A stretch of 64,000 nt of DNA from Zelopaecilomyces penicillatus. Lineage: Eukaryota; Ascomycota; Sordariomycetes; Hypocreales; Pseudodiploosporaceae. Shown here in pieces: positions 1 through 10,848 of this stretch (its first letter is position 1; each line of letters opens with the position of its first letter). The notes beneath the pieces are model-generated. The model made no database searches and was not told the origin of the DNA. It saw nothing but the letters and a program-made list of their open reading frames with translations. Location of the stretch: assembly GCA_005765155.1 (NCBI GenBank), contig VCCP01000001.1, positions 2,666,001 through 2,730,000 on the forward strand, read 5' to 3'. The translations under genes and the position numbers were made by a program.

Positions 1-571
1 AAGCCGTGGCTGATGCCGGCTGGACATGGCCACGCGACCCACCTCATCCGACCACAAGTGACCTAACCACAACTCCATATACCTGCCTACCTATACGGCT
101 AGTCAACCACTACTCACTGACCAAACACGGCCTGGCGCATGATGCCTTATCTCAAGTTTTGGTTGGATCTCATTGCGCCCCTAGTTAGCCCCTGGAGTCC
201 AGATGATCGTCCGCCGAACGGCAGCAGCGGGACACAGGCCTGGTGTTGATTACAGATAAGTGTGTGGAGATAATTCTCCCACTTGGTTGCCCTTAGTGTA
301 CTTGTAAGCTGTTTTGGCCGTTCGTCTAGTGTCATGACTTTCCTCCTCTCTGCTCACCACTCGTGTTTCTGCATTGCCTTCTTTCCCTGCATTTGTATAC
401 CGCTTAAACCATAGAGTTAATCACTCCGAATTTCTTGTCCCTTTGTGAGAGCTTCTGTCGACGTGCAGATCTCAACTCAGTTGATCAGGGCTCCAGGTTC
501 ATACCCCTTAGCCTTCCCAGGCCATAGAAACCGAGGATCCGAAGTCGGAACGGTCTATCGCCTTGATTAGT
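1..571. other. Intergenic region upstream of the GGT gene
   Basis: I see no convincing gene here. Short open frames on both strands lack recognisable protein character. A TACCTA-type motif lies near base 87. The last 200 bases are probably the promoter and leader of the downstream gamma-glutamyltranspeptidase gene. Confidence 0.5.
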
Positions 572-2953
572 ATGCGTGAGTCGCCACACATAAAACTCCC
601 TCAACCCCAATTTTACAACCTTACAGAGAGGGTAGATCATATGGATTAACAAGAAAAACTCAGGCACACTGCAGCTTGGCCCTCAAATCGTGGGTCTGCT
701 GTTCGCAGCTACCAGCCATCATGCCATCGTGCAGGCCGTAGCCTTACCGGAAATAGTTTTCCAAAAAGGTACTCAAGGTAGCATCGGCGGCGTTGCGAGC
801 GAAAGCAGAGAATGTAGTTTCATTGGGAAAGACTTATTAGCACGCGGTGTATGTTGATAATCTCATGATTTTGTTGTCCTCAACCTTTGAGAATGGAGAT
901 TTTTTCCCACATAGCTCCGCCAAAAACGGCTTGCTTACATGCGCACTCTTTCATCTAGGGAAATGCCGTTGATGCACTCGTCGGCACCACCTTCTGCGTT
1001 GGTGTTATCGGCATGTATCACTCAGGCATTGGGGGTGGCGGCTTCGCCATGGTTCGGGATGCCGAGGGGAACTATGAGGCCATCGATTTTAGAGAGACAG
1101 CTCCAGCTGCGGCCTTCGAGGATATGTACAAAAACAACATCACTGCTAGTATCAAGGGTGGCCTCGCAGTTGGTGTCCCCAGCGAGGTTAGGGGCTTGGA
1201 GTATATGCACTCCAAATACGGTGTATGTCGTGGCTTCTTTCCTTGCTTCTCTTGATTTATCGCTCGTTGTCAGTGCGCGTTGCTTACTCTTGCAATTTCA
1301 AGGTTTTGCCATGGAAGACCATCATGCAGGGTGCCATATATATCGCCCGGAACGGTTTCGAAGGTTTGCTGCCTGCTTGTTCCCACGCCAGTTTCCCTAC
1401 TGATGTCAATCCCTGGTCCAGTCTCAAGCGATCTTGTTCGTTACATGAGCAAAACAATAAAGGAGAATGGGGACACATTCTTGACCTCTGACCCAGAATG
1501 GGCGAGGGACTTTGCTCCAGAAGGTTAGAATATCTTCTACCTTTGGAAAATTCTAATTGGGACAAACAAGGCATGTTCAATTATTAATAATTCAATTTCT
1601 GCAGGGGATTTAGTCAAAGAAGGCTCAAGAATGACAAGGAAACGCTACGCAAAGTGTGTTACAGCCCCTTTCCTATCTTCTTTGGGGTGGGTTTTAGATG
1701 AAACTAAACGACACTAACCTTGGGTCCCAATAGGACGTTGGAAAGAGTTGCTGAAGAAGGGGCGGACATCTTCTATTCTGGAAAACTAGGTAGGTCATTA
1801 AAATGCGATGCAGAACGGGTACACTATATCGACTCTAACCCTATTTCAAGCCGAGACTATTGTCAACTACGTCCAGGAAACTGGCGGATCCATGACATTG
1901 GATGACATGAAGAATTACAAGGTCATCAGCCGGCCGGTAACAAGCGTTTCCTATAGAGGCTTGAAGCTCTACGGTATCGGCTCACCCGCTGGTGGTGCAG
2001 TCAGCCTACAAATCCTCAAGATTATGGAGCACTTCTCCCCAGCCGACTGGCGAGATCGCGGTCTCTCCATCCATCGTTTTACCGAGGCCATGCGCTTTGC
2101 TTACGCAGCCCGGATCAGTCTCGGCGACCCAGAGTTCGTCGACGAAGATGTTGAAGCTTTTGAAGCCCAGATGTTGGATGAGGTCAACGTGAAGCGCATC
2201 TATGACAGCCTGCAAGATGGCTCTACACAGCCGCCGTCACATTACAACCCAGCCAAGATCTACGTACCCGATAGCCATGGGACATCGCATATTGCTACAG
2301 CTGATCAGTCCGGTATGGCTGCTTCACTTACGACGACAGTTAATCTCTTGTTCGGCGCATGTATCGTGGAGCCAGAGACAGGAATCATTCTGTAAGGACA
2401 CCGGAACTCTTTCCTTAAAACTTCACTATTTTCCCTCTAGCACAACAATGTTACTATGACTGATTATTGACTTTTTCGTGTGTTAAGAAACAATGAAATG
2501 AACGACTTCTCTATACCTGGCGTACCCAACGAATTCGGCTTCGCACCCTCAGTAGCCAACTACATCCGACCCGGCAAACGCCCCCTCTCCTCCATCACGC
2601 CAGTTATTGCTGAGTCTTCTGACGGCACTTTATTTACCTCCATCGGCGCCGCCGGAGGCTCGCGCATCATATCTGCCACGGCTCTGGCTCTGTGGCACGT
2701 CGTTGAGCATAACATGACCTTGGCTGAAGCCCTTATTCACCCCCGCATGCATGACCAGCTGTCCCCCAACACTGTTTTGCTTGAAAAGATGTTTGAAGAC
2801 TCTATTGCAGAAGCTCTTGAGGGGAGAGGTCACAACGTGACCTGGGTGCAGCCTGGACTCAGCGCAGTGCAGGGTGTCAGGAGATTCCCTGACGGCTCTT
2901 TTGAAGCAGCCAGCGAGCCGAGGCAGAAGAACAGTGGAGGATACACTGTATAA
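572..2953 (+). CDS. GGT: Gamma-glutamyltranspeptidase (glutathione hydrolase)
   Basis: This secreted or vacuolar Ntn-hydrolase removes the gamma-glutamyl group from glutathione. Inferred exons are 572-575, 664-848, 959-1222, 1303-1363, 1422-1523, 1605-1653, 1734-1789, 1851-2391 and 2488-2953, together 575 codons, the usual family length. A signal peptide (GLLFAATSHHAIVQA) precedes the GGNAVDAL and GIGGGGF motifs of the large subunit. The small subunit starts at the catalytic threonine of HGTSH (codon 2282-2284, about residue 385), and PLSSITP and GAAGGSRI follow. The start is inferred: no ATG is in frame in the second exon, but ATG-C at 572-575 followed by a perfect GTGAGT donor and an acceptor at 661-663 restores the frame and gives a signal peptide. 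All internal junctions keep the frame. Family identity is secure; the first exon is less certain. Confidence 0.9.
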
Positions 2954-3248
2954 GAGAATGGTGATGATGTAATGCCTCTATGAGGACATGTATGTGTTCA
3001 TCATCTATGACTATCAATGCCAATATACCCAGTATCCTGCCGTCTTCAATATCGCCCTCTATTCAACTGTTCAAACGGGATTTTTGTGATAGGTCTAGTG
3101 ATTGCAGTCATGTCTATGGTACATTTTTGGTATTTTATGTGGGGTCCCACGATCCGTCTATTGTAAAAAAAAGGGGGGTGGTGAAAGGGTGTGTGTGCAT
3201 GTGCTGGCCCAAGCCATGGTGACACTCACCGTGTGTCTGAACCTGCTG

Positions 3249-5166
3249 TCATTTTGTAAGAGCAACTAAACGATCCAACTCAATCAGCCACTTTCTCTCA
3301 AATTCCTCCTCTGTGAACCTTTTGGCTGATTGTCGAGCTCGCCGACGAACAGCAAGTGGATCTGCCTGGGAGAGGGCTTTTTCGTAGCCTATCGCGAATT
3401 CCTCAGCTGACTCGGCATAGTATCCTGAAGTGGATTTGTTTGTTAGTGGTCAGAGCAAAAAATGGATGCAGCTCCTGAACAGCATTGTCCCAACTCACCT
3501 GTTGGCTTGCCGTCGACTTCTACGACAATATCTAGCTTAGGACCCCCGCTGTCATGAACGACAGATATTAGGCCAGCTGCTTGGTACTCAACAACGCCGA
3601 TACCAAAATGCTCATTCCACATCCCGTTGACCCCTACAGATGCTTTCTGTAGCCATTCAAGAATTTCCGGCCAAGAAGCATCAAGGTGGAACTCGACGCG
3701 ATCCTTAATCATGAGCTCGCGCGCCAAAATCCGCAGTTGATAAACCCTTTTGGAGTCGGAGTCGTCACGGACGCTCCCAATGAGGACTAGGCGTGCCGTG
3801 CGCGCAGCCTCAGTGTCTGTCTTGAGAAATTTTGCAAAAGATTGAAGAATGAGCTGGTGATTCTTCTCTGGCCGGAATTGTGCGATGTATACCAGCACCG
3901 GTTCTCGTTGTTTCTCGCTTGCTGCTGACACTTCCACCTCTTGCTCAAGCTCGCTCACGGCGACAGGGGGATAAACAACAGTGATGGGATTTAGCTTGTC
4001 CTTTTCTATGCGATAAGGGCCCCATAGACTTTTTATATGTGCTTGAGTCCAGGTGGAATTTGTCATAACCACGTCAATGGACGAGCCAACCCATGAGTAC
4101 ACAGTTGCAAATAACTGCCAATATACCTTCTTAAGAGCTCCTCTGGTGCCGGTGCCTTGGCCAGCATTTCCCCCCTGTGAGCCTACGGTTGAAGTAGGAT
4201 CAAGCGAATCAAGCATGTCTGTGGATATGGTCGGATAGTGCACGTAGGCACCAGTGGGAATGTTTTTGAAGAGTAGCTTACACAAACCAAGCGCAAAGGC
4301 ATATCCCATTGTGTCGACGAAGATATCCGGCACCAGCAGTGAGAATGCATCCCAGGCGAGAACCATGGAGCCTATGGACTGGCCCAGAAGAGTGAAACGC
4401 GGCCATGAGGAGGCCAGAACCCAAGACCTCTTGGAAAGATAAAGGAACTGAAGCGTTGGGGGATGCAGTGTAATGTTAAATCTGCTCTGTTGGAGAGTTT
4501 GTTTGCTTTAGCACATTGATGCCAAAAAATCAAGGTCAAATTCGTGGGGGTTATTGAGAAGCTTATCCCCTACCTTAACTCGAGAAATGATCTCATCTTT
4601 TGTCACATCATGATCTCCTGTATAGACAATGCACTTGGCCTTCGGCCACCGGTTCTGTGTTGCGCGAATTGCAGCCCATAGGACCCGTTCTCCGCCTCCT
4701 CCAGCATTGCTACGTGGCGTCAATACATGTTTTAACTGTGTGTTTTCGGGGATAAGCGGTCCAGAAACATACCAGAATGGGTGGAAGAAGCCCACAATGC
4801 CGTCCCAATCTAGAGCACTTTTTGATTCGCCTAGTGAGTTATTGTTAGCTTGAGATTTGCGAATAGGTTCTCCGAAGAAAATGAAACAAAAATTTCAGTA
4901 GACGTACTCAAAGATGCCTTGTTCTGTTTTGAATATTGGTTATCCTCATCACTCATCACCGTGACAAGATGTGCTCGTCGACCCTCCGTCTTCTTCCGAA
5001 ACATCAAGCCAACACCCCACCCCACGGCTGCCACAAGCTTTGGGACTATGAAGATGAATATTAACGGCGCCGCGGCCAGGAGCGTTGCAACATAAAGCAG
5101 TTCTCGTTGCTGGACCCCAGAAAGGAGGGCAGAGGCAGCTTCGGGTGCTGGGTGGGAGCTGTCCAT
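3249..5166 (-). CDS. ALG11: ALG11, GDP-Man:Man3GlcNAc2-PP-dolichol alpha-1,2-mannosyltransferase
   Basis: This ER-membrane glycosyltransferase adds the fourth and fifth mannose to the lipid-linked oligosaccharide on the cytosolic face. Exons, in transcript order, are 5166-4908, 4830-4773, 4709-4574, 4486-3499 and 3424-3249, giving 538 residues, close to the 548 of the yeast protein. Visible features are an N-terminal membrane anchor (about residues 20-45), the glycine-rich NAGGGGERVLW motif, YTGD, DIFVDTMGYAF, the FRPEKNH donor-site loop, and a GT4-type E-x7-E motif (EHFGIGVVE) followed by HDSGGP. The start is the first ATG that places the membrane anchor at the N terminus. An in-frame upstream ATG at 5304 would add 46 residues lacking family character. 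The gene is divergent from COX18 with about 500 bases between starts. Exon edges follow the frame and GT-AG rules throughout. Confidence 0.93.
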
Positions 5167-5673
5167 GGTGGTGACGCAAGGATTATTGCAACTCGAATTC
5201 AGGTCTTCGGTTTTGCGAGATTCCAAAGCGGAAGTTCTAAAGTAGTTCTGGCCTTTTCTGCCGTAAGCCAGAAAGAGTTGCCAGGCGCATCGCAAGAGTT
5301 GCAAACGTTAGGCGGGAGGAGAGGTGGGGTGGGAATGTCTGCACTCGAACACCGCATGGAAGCTGGTGAGGTGTCAGTGGCAGTGGCCGTTGTGAGGCTT
5401 GCCGTGTGGCGCTAGCTATAGTCTCCTTGCCTCCTTACAGCACACCCCAGTGTAAGCTGCAGCCACTGTAAATTCCGCTCCCAGCCTTGAATGCGACAGG
5501 CCAATGGTTTCAAAAATGACCCACTCACAAGATCTCATCTCATCCTTAACTCACTCAACCTACCTCAAATCTTCAACCTTGACTCACCAGGTTATTGGAT
5601 ACACATGTTCAAGAGCTACGGCTAGCTCATTCTCAACAGCACCACTCCAGGTCACCACAAGGCATGGCTGACC
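5167..5673. promoter_or_regulatory. Divergent promoter between ALG11 and COX18
   Basis: The 507 bases separate two divergent starts and contain no gene. A CCAAT pentamer lies at 5501-5505, and a pyrimidine- and CTCA-rich leader-like stretch runs from about 5520 to 5590 toward COX18. Promoter function is inferred from position only. Confidence 0.5.
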
Positions 5674-5699
5674 ATGTCGATCCTACACAGGACAGTTAG
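5664..5699 (+). promoter_or_regulatory. Short upstream reading frame overlapping the COX18 start
   Basis: ATG at 5664 opens an 11-codon frame ending in TAG at 5697-5699. It overlaps the proposed COX18 start at 5674 in another frame. A scanning ribosome would meet it first, so it could reduce COX18 translation. Whether the mRNA leader includes it is unknown. Confidence 0.4.
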
Positions 5700-6714
5700 T
5701 GGCTTCGCATTTCAGTCGCGGCTTTCACCACTCCGTCTGCAACTTCGTCAGCCTCTGAAGTCCCACATCAACGCCATCCCAGGACGCCGGAAGCTTCATC
5801 TTGGCGCCATAGGAGATGCTGTTATATACACCGCAGAGGGCATCAGCTCTGTAAGCCATGCAGGTGTTCCATGGTACATCTCCATCCCGTTGGTTGCTGT
5901 CGGCGTCAACTTCTCCTTCAGACTTCCAATTCAGTATTACACACGGCGCCTGGTAGTCCGGAGAAATGAATTGACGCCATTGATTACCGCTTGGGGCTCA
6001 CGGCATGCTAGCGCAGTCCCTCGGGGCAGTGGCGAGAAAGCGGAACGTCTCTGGAGACTGAGAGTGTCCGGACTGACGGAAAGGTCGCGTGCAAGAATCT
6101 ACAAAGCTTGGGGGGTCCAGAGGTGGAAGTCCTTTGCCCCATTCCTGAGCATGGTGCCTTTTATCATTGTATCCGAAGCCCTCAGGCGTCTTTGCGGTGC
6201 GCCGATGGGATGGATAAGCCATTCTATTGGATTGGCGAACACTGAGACCGTTACCTCAGTTGTCGAGTCGTCCAGTCTCTTTCTAGACCAAACACTCACA
6301 CAGGGCGGCTGTCTTTGGTTTACCGACCTGACCGCCATGGACCCTTACTATGTGCTACCAGTGCTATGCTCGGCTCTACTCGCTCGAACTTCATGGGGAA
6401 GGCTGTCAAGGGACCAGCTAAGAGCTCTTTTGACCATTGACAAAACCAATCCCCCCAAAACACCAATGGCAAGAATTCAGACGACTCTGGGTCGAACTTT
6501 GCTCCTGATCCCTCTCTTTCCCATTCTATTTGCAGATCTGCCAAGCGCCATCTTCTTGTACTGGGCTTCAACCTTTGCCCTCAACGATGTCAATGAGTCC
6601 ATCTTGGAAAGACTGGTCCCCAAGGCATCTCCCAGACTAACCGCGACACAAAAGCCGCTCATTGTTCTTCCTTATCTGCGTGGACCAATCTCACCTGTAT
6701 CACCGCCAAAATGA
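5674..6714 (+). CDS. COX18: COX18-like mitochondrial membrane insertase (Oxa1/YidC family)
   Basis: The protein is a member of the Oxa1/YidC/Alb3 family that helps place the Cox2 C-terminal domain across the inner mitochondrial membrane during cytochrome c oxidase assembly. It is an intron-free frame of 346 residues, the normal COX18 size. The N terminus is rich in Arg, Leu and Ser with few acidic residues, as expected of a matrix-targeting presequence. The first membrane segment (PWYISIPLVAVGVNFSFRLP, about residues 67-86) is typical of the family. Further hydrophobic segments lie near residues 150-170, 225-245 and 275-300, after the RWKSFAPFLSMVPFIIVSEAL region. A short upstream frame overlaps the start. 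OXA1 is the alternative, but the length and first segment fit COX18 better. Confidence 0.85.
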   Translation: MSILHRTVSGFAFQSRLSPLRLQLRQPLKSHINAIPGRRKLHLGAIGDAVIYTAEGISSVSHAGVPWYISIPLVAVGVNFSFRLPIQYYTRRLVVRRNELTPLITAWGSRHASAVPRGSGEKAERLWRLRVSGLTERSRARIYKAWGVQRWKSFAPFLSMVPFIIVSEALRRLCGAPMGWISHSIGLANTETVTSVVESSSLFLDQTLTQGGCLWFTDLTAMDPYYVLPVLCSALLARTSWGRLSRDQLRALLTIDKTNPPKTPMARIQTTLGRTLLLIPLFPILFADLPSAIFLYWASTFALNDVNESILERLVPKASPRLTATQKPLIVLPYLRGPISPVSPPK

Positions 6715-6905
6715 ATAGACGCGAATTTTAATGCATCATGCAAAATGACATAAAAGGTTAACACAACTATGTGACCCAATCAATATGTGCAATTATCTTA
6801 AATCATAATATGCCTCCCGTAACGCTGAGATATGAATTATGAGAACGCCAATGCCAACCATTAACTCGGGCCTCGAGATTCTATTGTACACCTTCCCAAA
6901 CCAAA

Positions 6906-7758
6906 TCATCCAACAAAGACGGCCAAAAGAACAATGGTCATAATAACTGCCAAAATGAGCAGCAGGCAGCAGCTCTTGTTGCGCGCTGATTTCTGATAAC
7001 GAGCAGCTTGGCGAGTCTCGACATCCGCCGCTCGCGTACTATCGTGGACATCCTGTACAGTGTCGTTAATCGTGCGAAGCTGCTGGCCTTGTTCCCCTAC
7101 AATTTGTGCGACTTGGCGGAATAATACATTGAGATCACCGACGCCTTGCTCGATATCGCGAATCGCCTCCTCACGCTCGATGATCAACGCTTCCTGAAAC
7201 TCGACCTCGTCTTGCGACGCTAGTTGAGAAAGCTCCTGCTGTTGGAGTTGTTGCTGAGGTGCGTTTGGCGAGTTTGTGTCTTGAGTCGGCTCTGAATCCT
7301 GTGCTGCTCGGGCGGCTGTGATGGATGCACGCTGCTTGTCCAACGCCTTTCTTTGCAAACCCTGGAACTCTTGGAGGGCTGTTTGGAAATCGCTCGAAAC
7401 CTTTGTCTGTTCGTATTTTTGTTGTTTCTGCTCATCGAGTCAGCTAAACGCCACACTTCCTGTAGCAAGGGGCAGCACGTACCGTGAGGTCCTCCCATGT
7501 TTGCAGCCTCTTCACACCATCGCCAATGTCTCTACACAGTTCCCGGGTCTTTTCCATCACAGTCTGAACACGCTCCCGCAAGCGGGGAGTATCCTTCTTG
7601 GTTCCTAGCACATTCACATCGTTGTTGAGCTTTCGGTTGTTGCTAAGGAGTGACTGCAGCTTATTCTTCAACCCATGCTGCAAGTCTTGGAAATCTGGAT
7701 CGTCACTGTAGCCGCCGCGGCGCCCGGATTCGAGGCTGGAGAGCTGATCGTACGACAT
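6906..7758 (-). CDS. PEP12: Endosomal/vacuolar Qa-SNARE (syntaxin, PEP12 type)
   Basis: This tail-anchored t-SNARE would mediate fusion at late endosomes or the vacuole. Exons 7758-7483 and 7427-6906 encode 265 residues with a 55-base intron in between. The N-terminal half is a helical Habc-like bundle (LQHGLKNKLQSLLSNNRKLN onward). A glutamine-rich linker follows, then the SNARE helix from about residue 170, with the central glutamine in VGEQGQQLRTIND. The protein ends in a hydrophobic tail (CCLLLILAVIMTIVLLAVFV) that forms the membrane anchor. VAM3-type vacuolar syntaxin is a close alternative, since single fungal proteins may cover both roles. The gene is divergent from NDC1 with 397 bases between starts. 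Confidence 0.85.
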
Positions 7759-8155
7759 CTTTGCTGTCGATAAAACGATAACAGGCGATGAATACAAAGA
7801 GTGAGAGGTTGAGGGGGCCAGAAAGCTACTGGCAATGGTCAGCTCTAAGCTGGTGTTTGATGAAGAATGCGGCTGCCTTCGATGGTGGGCAACAGGATGG
7901 CGGGAAGGCTGCACTACGTAACGTCCTGAAGGCGCACCAATCAGCGGTAGCAGCAGATGCCCCACTCCCAGTTTATCACCACGTGATTGATGTAAGTGGC
8001 ATCTGGGCTTGGCGTGTTTATGCAATCAGCCATAGCTGCAGCCCATGGTTGGTTGCTAGCTGGTGATTTTTATTTACCGTTGCATCGTATTGATCGGCCT
8101 CGTGCTCAACAACGACCACCGGCCACAGTTCCCCTTCAGACAATGCGCCGTGGAC
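7759..8155. promoter_or_regulatory. Divergent promoter between the PEP12-type syntaxin gene and NDC1
   Basis: This gene-free stretch holds a CCAATCAG box at 7937-7944, matching the HAP/CBC consensus, and a CACGTG palindrome at 7980-7985. Both are seen directly; their use by either gene is inferred from position. Confidence 0.5.
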
Positions 8156-10277
8156 ATGGCGGCCACCCAAGCGCGAAGAGCTCCTTACAAGGACACTCTG
8201 CAGCCTGCGCTGCATAGGCGTTTCTCTTCTACAGCAACCCTTCTGTTAGGTGTTGCCTACCTGGAAGCTGTTGTATTGGCAACATGGAGCTCCTGTGTGT
8301 AGCCTGCCGTCAAGTCTGGTGCTGTGGTGATTGCTAACAGAGAGACATAGATTTGTGGCCGTGGTTTCCTCTCGGACCAGCGGGTATTCGAACGATTCTC
8401 ATATTTTCCTGCGGTCTTGCGATACTGATCCTTCGCATTGCTCACTACCACGTGGGCCTGAAAACAACCGAGACTGGGTTACAGACACTCGGCATGTCCT
8501 TGCTCAGTCTTAGAACATACGAGACGGCGTTTTGGTACTGTGTATCAAGCCTGCTCTTCTCTCCCATCTATCTTGGGTCGACCAAGGACTCTGCAAACCT
8601 CAGTTGGATCACCTACTTCAGCGGCGACAGAGCTAGACTCAATGAGAGGCCACTATTTTTGGCCTGCTACTTGGCTACATGTGCGCTTCTGCAAACCATT
8701 ACACACTACAGGGTGGATATTGATAGACTTGATATCGCATCATCGACAAAAATGGGAAATGCTCAGCAAAAGAAGTCTAAATTTTTATCGAGCTCGTTCG
8801 AGGGGGTTCTAACGAAGCTGCCCGCAGCTTTTGCAGGATCTATCAAACAATCAATTTCGGCGCTGCCCTTGACTCTGATATTCTACTATCTGTTTTTGCG
8901 ATCCTTGGCATGGTCTTGGACTCTGATGTTTATGCGACCGTTCTATAACCTTCCCAGAACCAGCATGCTTCCACCGACTTGGCCGTCCGACATCTACCTT
9001 CTTTCTCACTGTGTATTCGCTGGCTCCTTCCTCAATTTCCTGTGGGCGGCAGGAAATACATCATTTTCTGTTTTCATGGTCAAACAGCCACTTAAGAATG
9101 GTGTGCCCCTGACATCCGAGTCCAAGGACCCCAATGGCAGTCTGCTCAATGGGCTGAAGAGCAAGAAGCTCTCCATTCAAGTATGCCTTTTTCATCCCTA
9201 GCATGGTTTTTTATACACTAGCAGCGCTAACTGAACTATCAGGCATTTGCGATGTGGGAGCTGGCTCTTATTGCACAAGATTTCGACAGTCGGAGGCAGG
9301 CAATCTTTGCCGACATTGACCGTAAGGATGGTCCCGCCTGGTCACAGATATACGCAATCTGTATGGACGTTTTGAAGAGCGTTGAGGCCAGAGTGGATGC
9401 ATACGGCAAGCCAGCAGCCACGGTGGCTCCCCAGTCAACCCAGACCGAGGAGAGACAACGTATCTCAGCACCATTGAAAGAAGATCCAATATTCTCATCG
9501 CAATCCTCGTCAAAATCACTTCGAAATGGAGTAGAAACGGCATGGGACCAGTTTGCCAGATCACCTGGTTCTACTCCAGCGTCAGAGCTTAGCCCCATGG
9601 CAAAGAAGACATGGCAGAATGCCAAAGATCGTGTACTAAGCAAAGAGCAACAGGAAGCCATGTCACCAGATCATCTAAAGGGACAGGCTAGGCAATGGGT
9701 GACTGATTTAATGGGCATTGGCTGGGTCCGCGATCTATTCCAACACGACTTCCGAACACAGTTTGCAGCTGTGGTAATAGGAACTCCATATGCTGAGCCA
9801 ACACTCTACTCTCATGCTGTCCTGGCACTCTGTGAATTGGCATCGCACAGTCTGGTAGAAGACCAATACGGAAATGTTCATAGGGACGTGCCAGGCATAG
9901 TTCGGACTTTGACAACGGTGATTACGAAGATCGAGGCGCTAAAAAGGCAATTCCCATTGCATTGGACGGATACAAAGGGGCTCAGAGACGCTCCCGAAGT
10001 GGAATTGCTTCTAGATGCGCTGAGAACAGGGCTTGGACACGTTGTATCTAAGTTTGAGCCATACAGTACAGATTTGAGGTTGTCTTTGGCGGATCTCCGT
10101 TTTGCAAAGGAAGCTATCACGCCACCACAACAACAGGCCATGGCACCACCAAAGGAAGCAAAGCCAGCACCAGCGAAAGAGCGAGTTATCAAGGCTAGAC
10201 CCGCTGAGGAGCGGGGGGCCCAGAGAAGGTCCCAGCGAAGGGAACAGCGAGGTTCGGAAATGGAACAAGTACGGTAG
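8156..10277 (+). CDS. NDC1: NDC1, transmembrane nucleoporin
   Basis: Ndc1 anchors the nuclear pore complex and, in yeasts, the spindle pole body in the nuclear envelope. Exons 8156-8294, 8351-9180 and 9243-10277 join in frame into 667 residues. The N-terminal half contains about six hydrophobic segments, for example ATLLLGVAYLEAVVLATW near residue 30 and LPLTLIFYYLFLRSLAW near residue 220. After the second intron comes the conserved AFAMWELALIAQDFDSRR motif that opens the soluble domain. The C terminus is a short Arg/Glu-rich tail (PAKERVIKARPAEERGAQRR). The start ATG directly precedes a basic stretch and the first membrane segment. No alternative family fits this combination. Confidence 0.88.
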
Positions 10278-10848
10278 CATGAAGCTCATGGAGACGGATA
10301 TTCCATCAAATAGCTAGATAATTGGGGAAAGGTGCACGCATAACGATACCAAGTGTAGGGTCATTGAAAGTAATATTCGGAAATTATCTGTTTTAAAAGA
10401 AAGCCCAAGATAACATGTAATTGAAAACTCGGGGCATTACGTAGCTCTCCCGCCATCCTTGTTCGGATCAATTGTGCCTCGACATGTGAATACAGAGAGG
10501 GTCACTGGATTTTACAGGTGCACTCGGCACCATGTCCCAGCGAGTCAACGCCCGAGTCACTGGGGCTGAGCCGAGGTCACGCCGTCGACTCAAGGAATGC
10601 ATGCACTCCTGAGCAGTGGATGCATACATGCATATCATTGTTATTACTTTTAACTCCTTCTCGCCAACGATCCCACCCAACTCATCGGCCACGCATTGCA
10701 TCGATCCGAGGACCCCAACACTCACCGCAGCGCGTCCAATGTATTTTCATCCGCCATAGCCATGCGACCTCGAGTATTCGTCATTGTCGAGTTGTTAGGG
10801 TTGCGAGGGCTCAGCTGATCTCGGCTCTCCCTACTTGCGCCCGCCAAA
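10278..10848. other. NDC1 3' flank and DLT1 promoter
   Basis: No gene is supported. Overlapping open frames at 10468-10725 (-) and 10518-11129 (+) run through the probable DLT1 leader and show no family resemblance. The region must hold the NDC1 3' end signals and the DLT1 promoter. Confidence 0.5.
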
